Source of the DNA: Sanderia malayensis
Taxonomy: Eukaryota; Cnidaria; Scyphozoa; Semaeostomeae; Pelagiidae
DNA length: 64,000 nt
Assembly: GCA_013076295.1 (NCBI GenBank)
Contig: RQOL01000863.1
Span: 620,001 to 684,000 of the forward strand
Reading direction: 5' to 3'
Shown here: piece by piece, positions 33,901-43,700 of the stretch
Numbering within the stretch: the first letter of the stretch is position 1
Layout of the letters: every line of letters starts with the position of its first letter
Notes under the pieces: generated by a model
The model's input: only the letters and a program-made list of their open reading frames with translations
What the model was told of the DNA's origin: nothing
Database searches by the model: none
Program-made: the position numbers and the translations under genes

Positions 33901-35819
33901 GCATTGTTTCTATGTTGTATCCATCTGAACATTTGATATTTCGATTTATAGAGACTTGTCGCACAATTTGATTAAAGAGATTCATCCAAGGGCATTTGGA
34001 AGCTTCAAACATTTAAAGAGATTGTAAGTTGTGTTTACCATCGATGATCACTTTACCATTACACATTGTACCGTTGATATTTTGAACCACCAAGCAACCG
34101 AATAAAATGGTTTGAGTTTAGGAATGTTTCCCTGCGAAGAGCTACAACCGGTGTTCACTGTAAGCTCGTCTTTGTTGATTTTTCAGGTCACTTGAAAGCA
34201 ACAAGCTTAAACATCTTCCAACTTTGGGTCTTCACACATTGACGCACATCAACACTAGAGGTAACATTGACTTGATTGAATTTCCTGAACACAGTCTTTT
34301 GCCGAACATCAAAAAACTCGTTTTACATTACCCCTATCATTGCTGCTACTATCGAAGAAAGCAGATCTCAGAAGAAGAGTCGGTTGTTACCAAGGCACTG
34401 CATTCTTGGGTTTTTACTTGGTCGTGGGGTAATGACACTGCCGATACAAACTCGTCTTGGGCGCCTATTGACACTATTGGAGACAGTAATGGTCAGATTG
34501 AGCCAATGTTACCATTTAATAGTACAGTTATTGGCGATGATTCCGAACAGACGGTTCCAGACACGATAAACCCGGGTGATGAGTTGAAGAAAACCCTTCT
34601 CGAATGCCAACCACAGCCCAATGTTTTTTATCCTTGTGATAATCTGATGACCAAACAATGGCTGCGAATTTGCGTCTGGTTTGTTTTCTTGCTTGCATTG
34701 ATCGGTAACAGTATTGTTCTGTTTGTGATATTTGCGAATTGCTCTAAGTTTGATGTGCAGAGATTCCTTACTCTGAATCTGGCTTTTGCCGACTTGATGC
34801 TTGGCATCTACCTTGGATTTTTGGCTGTTGTCGACATTGTAACGTATGGGAATTTTCGCGCGAAAGCGCTTCAGTGGCAATTCAGCCCGTCTTGCAAAGC
34901 GGCTGGCTTCATTGCAGTTCTCGCAAGCGAGTTGTCCGTCTTCACGCTGACCGTTATCACCGTAGAGCGGTTCATAACGATCAAGTACTCGATGTACATC
35001 CACAAGCAGATGAGTGTTACTAAAGCTGTCATCATAATGATATTCGGATGGATTTTTTGCATTGTTTTGGCACTTTTGCCAATTATACGGATTAACACAG
35101 AAAAGGGTACTATACATTTCAGCGACTACACTAAGTATAGCGTGTGCCTTCCGTTTGATATTCCAGAGAAAGAATCACCCGCGCACATGACGTCAATGGT
35201 TTATTTGTCGTTTGTTCTGTTCTTCAACATCATCGCATTCAGTGTCATCGTGTTTTGTTACATCAAGATATTCTTATCTGTGCGTGGGTCTGGCGCGTTT
35301 AACTCGGGCGATTCGCGCGTTGCTAAGAGGGTTGCGTTGCTTGTTTTCACTGATTTTGCTTGTTGGTTTCCCATCTGCATTGTTGCCTTGACGGCCGTCT
35401 ACGGCTCGCCCGTCGTCAAGGACCTTTGGCTGACGAAAGTGTTCACCGTGTTTATATTGCCATTGAACGCGTGTGCCAACCCGTTTCTCTACGCCATATT
35501 CACCAAGCAATTCCACAAAGACTGCTGGGCAATGTACCGTCAAATGAAGATCCCTGGAATCAGCTTTAGCGATCGCGTCAATCGAAAGCTGGGTAGCAAT
35601 TCGTCAAAGCTTCGACCGAAGTATCAGGCGTTTCGTCGCGGCTCGTCGTGCTCCTTTCCCATTGGTCGGCGCAGCTCAACTCGGTGCGATGAACTTCGCA
35701 TGAGCTCTCGCTCGACGTACAAGACTCCAATGAATACCGACGATGAGCGAGAACGTGGAGAAAAAGACGAGCGAGACGACAGAATGACCGAGTTTCACGA
35801 GAAGGAAACGTGCCTGTAA
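24987..35819 (+). CDS. LGR-family leucine-rich-repeat GPCR, complete, 18 exons
   Basis: Exons: 24987-25180, 29950-30024, 30254-30319, 30454-30525, 30626-30697, 31021-31092, 31174-31245, 31593-31664, 31902-31973, 32093-32164, 32503-32577, 32666-32743, 32934-33005, 33207-33272, 33531-33599, 33702-33773, 33952-34023, 34187-35819; 2976 nt, 991 residues. Exon 1 encodes a signal peptide (MLWKLLLVILCLFF) and a Cys-rich LRR cap (CPAKCHCKENKIDC). Sixteen exons of 66-78 nt each encode about one LRR, every intron falling after base 2 of a codon, usually a Leu codon. The single last exon holds the hinge (HCC near residue 500, ECQPQP near 587), seven membrane segments (NLAFADL in TM2, ERF in place of DRY, FTDFACWFP in TM6, NPFLYAIF in TM7) and a basic Ser-rich tail ending ETCL, a class I PDZ-ligand pattern. 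This is the glycoprotein-hormone/R-spondin receptor clan; the many LRRs and absence of an LDLa module argue against the relaxin-receptor type. The ligand is unknown. Confidence 0.93.
26343..26501 (-). CDS. putative small secreted peptide or first exon, nested antisense in LGR intron 1
   Basis: A 52-codon frame starting at a double Met has a textbook signal peptide (MMRWSVYIGLLLLLLCASTFG) followed by a short polar segment with one Cys. A TATAAAA motif lies about 85 bp upstream (26582-26588). A possible donor (GAAAAG|GTGTTC at about 26371/26370) would make this the first exon of a spliced gene. The upstream frame stays open, so the start is not unique. No family recognised. Confidence 0.3.
   Translation of the reverse strand: MMRWSVYIGLLLLLLCASTFGMEAKYIRVACDTNVSDEHAKVEKVFNFKRPH
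28594..28960. repeat. fragments of the TACCGTA palindromic MITE family
   Basis: A left end TACCGTAAACCCTCGAGTAG at 28594, a CCTCGAATAAG segment near 28655, a second family end (ACCGTATTTCCTCTAATTAG) near 28759 and CCCCCTTGAATAGCCCCC near 28882 look like broken or nested copies. The exact ends are unclear. It lies in LGR intron 1. Confidence 0.5.
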
Positions 35820-37569
35820 GCTGTCTTTTGTTGCAATCATGTGACATCAGCGATGCTCTTATCCGAGTCGCCACGGCTTGGACCACGACCACAGTCAGTT
35901 TTGCAATTGAACTAGTGTTGTCGTTGCAAGATTGGCATTTTGGAAGGGGCAGAACTTTCACTGGGTTGCGGGGGAGATGCAAGACGGACCGACACTGTAT
36001 TACACATTGCTGTACATTTTGTATAGAGAAGGCTTGGGTGATTTAGCTTGCATCCCATTTCTGGTTTCAATATTGCATTCAATTATGGATTCTGGATTTC
36101 CCACATCTTTCTTTTATAAGATGAAGAATATTTGCATCACAGATATCGCAAGGCTTGTACATGTCGCATGGAGATTTCTTTGTAGTTTTGGATGATTGGA
36201 TGAGAGGAAATAGATGAATTATGAATTTTGGTTTGGATTTATTACAGTGAGTAACTATAAGCTAGATTGTGTAAAAGACAGCTTTGTGTTTCGTTTTGAA
36301 ATTTCGTTGCATTTAATTGTTGGAATGGTATCTATTCGCTTGGTTATTTGTCTAGCTGTCTTGTCACGGTTGGCAACAGCCTTTATAAACATTGTAAACA
36401 GCGTCTGTATTGTACTGCTGCGTTCTGTGTAAATAACTCGGATATAGAACATGAATTTATGAGGACTGCCTCAGATGAATTGAACTACCACGAATTTGTC
36501 TATCAAGAATTATGCATCTTGAATACTCCTTGGAATTTAGACCCGTGACTCATTTGTCCAACTCCTATTGTGTTGTTTTTAACTTGTGTTTTGCGGAATG
36601 TTTTTAATGTTACTGATTTTGTTACGTACCTTGTATTATAATACACAGCTCCTTGCTATCCATGGGCTGCAGAGCTCTGAAAGTGTTGTTTTGGGGTTGG
36701 TTTCAACGGCTGGTTTGAACCTTTCCCCGCTGTTAATTTGGGGTTGTGATTTTCCACACATTTTAACAATAGTTTTGCACGAAGATATGTCCTTATACGG
36801 CTAATTGCAAAATTTTCGATGGAGTATCTTATTGTTAGCTTGAACTTGTGCTGATATTGAAGACCCTTTCCGTCCAAAAGAGAGATGATTTGGTCTTTTG
36901 CCTGCGAGTGCTATTTGTATAAATGTATAGTTATGTTTTTCTGCTTACAACGATAGTTATGTAACTTTTTAATACTTAAAAGCCATGAATATAGTGTCTC
37001 TTTGTACATAGAAATTTATAAAATCGTTTATTAAAAGGCAAATATTTTTAACCACATATCTGATAAATTCAAGTATTTTTATACGTATATTTCTATGTAG
37101 ATGAGAGGTAATGCAATGTAAAATCTGTGATTCTGATTTATATGCTATGCTTTATTGCGCAATATATATCTTTATTTTGTTGTCAACCATTGTAACGAAA
37201 GTGGATTACAAGTGGACCCTGATTACATCATAGATTACATGGAAGAAGTTGTCTCCTCCAGCCGAAGTCACGCCTTTACAGCTTATTCTTTCTGTTTTTC
37301 ACATTTCGGCTTGTCATCAAATCGTTTTTTCCCATGCATAAGCATTCCATTCTCGGAAATTACGCGCATCCTTGTAAACGTGCGCGCATGCGTAACACGA
37401 ACAGTGTGTATGAAGGAAAAAGTCGTTCTGTTCGGGGTGATTTTTTTCACGTGACAACTTTTCCTTGTTATACCAAGGGGATTAAGCAATGCTTTTGTTT
37501 TGTACAAATCAAGTGTCTTGGTGTTTGCTGTATGGCAAGCATATCAAGTGGATGCTTCTCCCAAAATAT
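35820..37569. other. LGR 3' UTR and intergenic DNA, no gene seen
   Basis: AT-rich sequence after the LGR stop codon. It probably begins with the 3' UTR. Open frames are short on both strands and none has a recognisable motif. No clear AATAAA was identified. Confidence 0.5.
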
Positions 37570-37753
37570 TCATACTGTAAGCGAACCCTGATAAGACATC
37601 AAGCTTATTTGATTCTGAACTACAGTGTAACTAGACATTTAACAATGAGCTCACAAATAGTTTTGGCAACTTTACATTTTATTTTCCTATTTACAAGTTC
37701 GAGAGATGTCCTGATTTTGCTCCAGAAACAACATTTGCTTGTTTTCGTTACTA

Positions 37754-40700
37754 CTACTCGATATAAATACCGTAGACCTTAACTTCGCACAATCGGAAGT
37801 TCAAAAATGCTAACAACTGTATTGTGACGTATCTTGCAATAGTGTTAGGTGGGCACAAGTACTTGTCACCATCGTCCGCTTTTACGGTGACACCTTGAGC
37901 GCAATGCGGGTTGTCCAATCCGTTATTCAAGCCACTTTTTCCTGCTCGTATATCTATCGGACTCGTATCCACGATCACGATCACAATGATTCCCGTAACA
38001 AGTGCTTGTCTTGTGAGATCTACGTTCCACCACGGGTTATTATTGTTATTAGTAAGTGCAGTTTGATCTAATATTTTCATTTCATTGCCATCATTGGCAC
38101 GATGTGCTCCAAAGGAACCATAAGTACTCGACTGTTTTGAGGGTTTACCCACAGCAAGATTTTCAACACCTAAAATTTCAAGTATGCAGTACTTTACATA
38201 AATGTACATGGAAACGGCATTTGCCGCTGTAATATATTGGAGAAGGTCAACGATTGAAAACACGTTTCGCCATGTTACTTTCTTGCATGACTAACTCAAT
38301 TTATCCTACACAACACGTGACTAACATAACTGAACAACTGAACCAATGAAACAGTAATGACGTAATCATTACATCACTTCCCTAATTTTTTTTTTTTTTT
38401 TTTAAAATACCATAAAGTCTGTGTCTCTACCACTGATTATATTGTGTTTATCACTGTCTTATAAATTATAAAATCGTATGTGTCTCTATCACGAGTCTCT
38501 TTCTCTTAGTCAATAAGTTCGGACGGAATTGGATTTCCATATCGATTTATATTTCCACGTTGTCTCCCTGATCTTCTGTATTGAACGTCTTGTTCTTCCT
38601 CCGGATGATTCTCTCGATTATCGTATTCCTCATCGGATTCCTCTTGTATATCCTCAGCTGGTACTTTCTTGAAATACGATATGTTCCGAGTTATCTTGAA
38701 ATTTTCGCGTTGTGCTGTTACTCTATTTCCACGTTTCTCTATCACCTTTAACCGTCTTGGATTATATCGTGGTGTGAAACTGTTCTGTTTAGGCTGTTTA
38801 CAGATAACTGTATCACCGACTTGGATTGGGGACTCCTTTGCTCTATTTCTTTGATCATAATAGATTTTATTTTTTTCCTTCTTATGACAAATGTTTTCGC
38901 GTGCTTGTTTGTGCTTGTTAACTACTTTCTGATTTGTTAATTCCGGTAACTGTCCTCTTATGCTTCTGTTGAAAAGTAGTTCACAAGGGGCTACCTTGGT
39001 TGAGCAATGTGGTGTTGATCGGAATGATAACAAGAATTTCTGAAGTTCTTGCTTCCAATTTTTTCCTTCAATCGATGCACTTTTTAGCATTTTTCCAAGA
39101 GGTTTCATAACACTCTCTGCGTTGGCATTGCCTTGAGGCCACAAAGGTGTACTTGATTGCCAATTAATTCCGAGTAATTCTGTGTAACGTTTAAATTCCT
39201 GTCCGTTAAACGGCGGTCCATTATCTGATCTCATATTGTTCGGAATTCCATGTCTCGCAAAAATTTGATCCAGTTTAGGAATGATAGCTTTTGCTTCTAG
39301 CGAACGTACAATCTCTACTTCTGGGTACTTTGAATACACATCAGTAACGACAAGTAAGTATTCCGATGAATTAGGAATAGGTCCTTTGAAATCTATGGCT
39401 ACAGTGTCCCATGGTGAGTCAGGTGTTGGTGTAATTGCCATCGGTTCATTTGGCTGACTCGGACCTGTCGCTTGACATGCAATGCAATTGTCAATAATTT
39501 CTTTGACTGTTTTATCTAAGTTTGGGAACCAAACTTTTTCACGCATTAAACTTTTAGTTTTTTCTACACCCTGGTGACCAATGTGGGCCAGTTGTGTAGC
39601 GCGCGTTTGCAGAGCTTCTGGAATGATAATTCTATTTCCTTTCAGTAATATATCTTCCTCTGCATTGATGGTTATCTCCTCTGCACATTTTTGATAGTGC
39701 TTAGTGTCATTTTCATTCTTATTCCATTTACCTGATAAAATATTTTCTCTGACTTTTAGCAAGGTAGGGTCCTTCTTTGTTGCTTCTCTTATTTCTTGCA
39801 GTGTCATTTTTATAGGTATTGCGTGTTCGATCAGAAAGTTCACATAGTTCTCGGCTACTGTTTCTTCATTTGTGTCTTTATTCTGTGCTGTGACAGGATG
39901 TCGGCTTAAATAATCTGCTTCATTTAGAGATCCCTTTTTGTGGATTACTCTAAAATTGTATGGTTGCAATCTGAGCATCCATCTCTCCACTCGTGCTGGG
40001 GGTTTGGATCTGGGATTGTTGAAGATAGCTTCAAGTGCCTTGTGGTCTGTAACCACATCAAATTCAGATCCGATCAGAAATAATCTGAAGTGTTCGATAC
40101 CCCATACAAGACTAAGTCCTTCGACATCGGTCTGCGAATATCGTTGTTCGACAGGGGTGAGTCCTCGACTGCCATAAGAAATGATTTTATAGGGCGAGTT
40201 TGCATTTTGTCTTTGGCACAAAATCGCACTTATTCCGATAGGTGATCCATCAACAATCAATAGCGTATGCTTTTGTGTATCAAAATATGCCATAACAGGT
40301 GTTTGAGTTAGCGCCTTTTTGAGTTTCTCAAAAGCTTTCTGATGAACTGGTGTCCATTTAAATTCGGTTTTCTTCTTCGTCAAGTCTCGTAACGGTTCTG
40401 TAATCGTTGCATAATCTCTGATGTACTCATGACATGTGTTTGCCATTCCGAGGAAACTTCGTACTTCCGTAGCATTTTTCGGTGGTTGCACCTTAACCAA
40501 TTTGTCAATTCTCTCGGGGTCCGGTTTGGTACCATTTTCAGTGAATATCAAACCATAAAACTTGATTTCTTTTTCCAAAAATTTGCATTTAGTTCCTTTA
40601 GCCTTTAAATTTAAATCATTCAAACGCTGTAAGCATTTTTCTAATGCTCTATCATGGTCGATTCTTGTTTTCCCGTGTATGATTATGTCGTCTGCTATGT

Positions 40701-43700
40701 TTTTGACACCTCGTATATCGCTAAGGTTACGTTGGAGAACATTTTGAAAAATCTCCGCTGCACTACTCGTTCCGTAGTTCAACCTTTTGAATCTGAAAAG
40801 TCCTTCATGTGTTGAAAATGTAGTGATAAATCTACTCTCCTGAGCCAATTCAAGTTGATGATAGGCTTGTCGCAAGTCAATTTTTGAAAAATACTTGGAG
40901 CCGTTTACTTCAGCCTTGAAGTCTGCTAGGGTAGGCATTAAATGTCTCTCTCTTTCTATCGCTTGATTTGCTTCCCTCATATCAACACATAGGCGTATTC
41001 CACCATCTTTCTTTGGCGTGCATACAATTGGTGAAATCCATGGTGTGGCTTGATCTTTCACTTTTTCAATTATGTCAGTTTCTTCCAATTTCTTCAATTC
41101 TTGTGAGACTGCTTTTCGCATATGGTAGGGTATTCTACGTTGGGCCTGTATGACTGGTTTCACTTCATCTCTTATGTGGAGTTTAATTTTCTCGTCTTTA
41201 AGTTTTCCTTCTCCTATGAAAACATTTTTGTGTTTCTCAATAATAGCTTGAATTTTATCATCGGTGGTTTTTGGAGTATTTTCTTTCTTTTCTGAATCTG
41301 CCTCTTCACATTTATTTTCTGATGACGTCGCTTCACCAGATATTCTGTTAACTATTTGAATTAAATTCAAATCTTGAGCTGTTTTAGCACTAAGCAGATT
41401 TCCTCCTGCACCCTCTACCACATAAATTTGTGTCACAGTGTATCTAGATTTAGATTCAATTGTACCTTGGAACTGTCCTTTTAATGGTAAGGGTGTCTTT
41501 GATCCATAGGGGTATATCTTGGTATTTGTTTTCTCCAGCTTCACTTTGTTGTTCATAGTATCAAGAGTTTTCTCATCTATAATATCTACAGTTGCTCCAG
41601 TGTCCACCAAAATTGGAACTTGAACTGCATTTATTTTCACTGAAGTTTTGGTCTTGGGCGGTTTTGTTGTTTTTTCCCTCAACTGCATAAGCATATTCGA
41701 AATCTGAGCTCTCTTCACTGCTTTCTGAGACAGTGATGGCTTTGGCGGTTTTCTTTTGTCTTGTGTTTGCTCTGTTGCGTTGCGGTTTCTTCTGTGGTTT
41801 TTGCTGTGTGGTGGTTTTAGAGCGACAAACTCGAGCAAAATGTCCTTTTGTTCCACAAATATTACATGTAGAATCTTTCGCAGGGCAGGGTCGATGTGTA
41901 TGAGGATAAGAAAATCCACATTTAAAACAGTTGTTTTTCTCTGGGGCAATTTTGTTTACAATTTGTTCATTTTGAGTCATTTGTTCGATGCCCGTTGCTT
42001 GAGCGGAACTTGATTCTGACTTCCTGCCTTCGATCAACATGTCTGTTAGTGAAAAATTATTTTCTCTCAAAGCTTTCTTTCTTAATCTGGACGATTTTCC
42101 ACAGCACACAATTTGCAACTTAATTTCAAAATCTTCATCGTTGAATTCACAATATTTCGCTAGTTGTCTCAATCTTGTATGAAATTCATCTAGGGTTTCG
42201 TCGTCTCGTTGTTTAGCCTGTCTAAACATGTATGTCTGATAAAGTCGATTTTTCTCTGGTTCGAAATATTTCGTCAAACATTCGACTGCTGCTCCGTAAT
42301 TATTATCATCTCCTCTGTCTGGTAATGTTTTGAAAATTTTATAAACTTCATCACCGACCTGATATAATAGAAGGGCACGTCTTCGTCCTTCGTCTCTGAT
42401 ATTCATGGCCTTCAAATATGTGTCAAACCTCTCCATCCAAAGGGACCAGCGAGCACTTGTATTTGTAACATCGCTTTTAGGCAGAAAAGGTTGCATTGGA
42501 GGTAGTTGATTCGCCATACTTCCACTCCCAATTTTGTCTCAAGTATCTCTTCGTTTTCTTATATTTTTTTCTCTTTGATTTATCCTCGTCGCCAGTGTAA
42601 TATATTGGAGAAGGTCAACGATTGAAAACACGTTTCGCCATGTTACTTTCTTGCATGACTAACTCAATTTATCCTACACAACACGTGACTAACATAACTG
42701 AACAACTGAACCAATGAAACAGTAATGACGTAATCATTACAGCCGCATAACTTTGTTTATGTGTTGTTCGTAAGGTTATTTGAGGAAATAATGAAGTTAT
42801 TTGAGGAAATCATTCAATGATTATTGCACTTTGCTTGGTCAGGGGAATAATTTTACATGAAGCTTATACAGAAAAACCTTTTCGTATCTTCCATTTCTGC
42901 TACCCTCAATGTATTTTGTGGAATATGTAGTTTCAGCTTTTTAGAAACCAGCTTCTTATTAAAATACGAGTACTATTGGGCATTCTATGGCCGCCTTGCT
43001 GATTTTTTGGGGCGGGACGGTCGCATTTAACTTGCTAGAAGGTCCTTCCAAAATGTAAGTCTTAAATCGAATTTTTAAATTTGGCCAGACCCAAACAGGC
43101 TTGCCTTTTTAGGGAAAAGGGCGAGCCTGTTTAGAGGTTTATTCAGGGTGATTGCTTTGCCACATGGCAGCCCGGCCAGCCTGCTCTAAGACTATAGTTA
43201 TGCGTCTGTGTTTGCAGGTGGAGAAGTATTGGCTATAACGCAATATACTTACGTGTAGAGCCACAAAGAGGCTCATCTAGTATTTCCTGATGTGTCTTGC
43301 AACTGTAGCAACGGTATCCTTTTGGGTCGCAACTATCAATGCACCATTGATCTTTTTTACAGGAATTTATCTTTTTACACAAACTACCTATCTGTAAAGA
43401 CAAGTAAGATGGAATTGCAAGTTTTGCTGATACACCGAACAAGCTTTAGAGTGAAATGCTACTTCGAATATCAGACAGAACGCACGACAGAACACTACAG
43501 AGATTGCTGCGACAAGGCAAGGTATGTACACTTTGGGAGGGCACAACTTTGTACCACCTCTTTCACATTCACATATACTTTATAATTCCCAGATGCATGC
43601 TTTCTGCCAATGCGGTGCATTACTCCAACTACTCATTACATCTGTCTATGTGAACATAATTGTTGTTTTATTTGCCCTGTTATTATTTGTATACACATGT

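Larger units (their letters stand above)
38228..42741 (-). mobile_element. intact Ty3/Gypsy LTR retrotransposon (4514 bp), GCCGC target duplication
   Basis: Two 146-bp LTRs (38228-38373 and 42596-42741), identical by eye, enclose gag and pol on the minus strand. The 5-bp target GCCGC is duplicated (38223-38227 and 42742-42746). LTR ends are TGTAAT...ATTACA. A primer-binding site follows the 5' LTR and a purine tract precedes the 3' LTR. No envelope-like frame exists between pol and the 3' LTR. Identical LTRs and long open frames indicate a very recent insertion. Confidence 0.97.

Noticed and set aside
34509..35117. 202-codon minus-strand frame opposite the LGR transmembrane region
   Set aside because: Shadow of the conserved seven-membrane coding frame; no independent signature.
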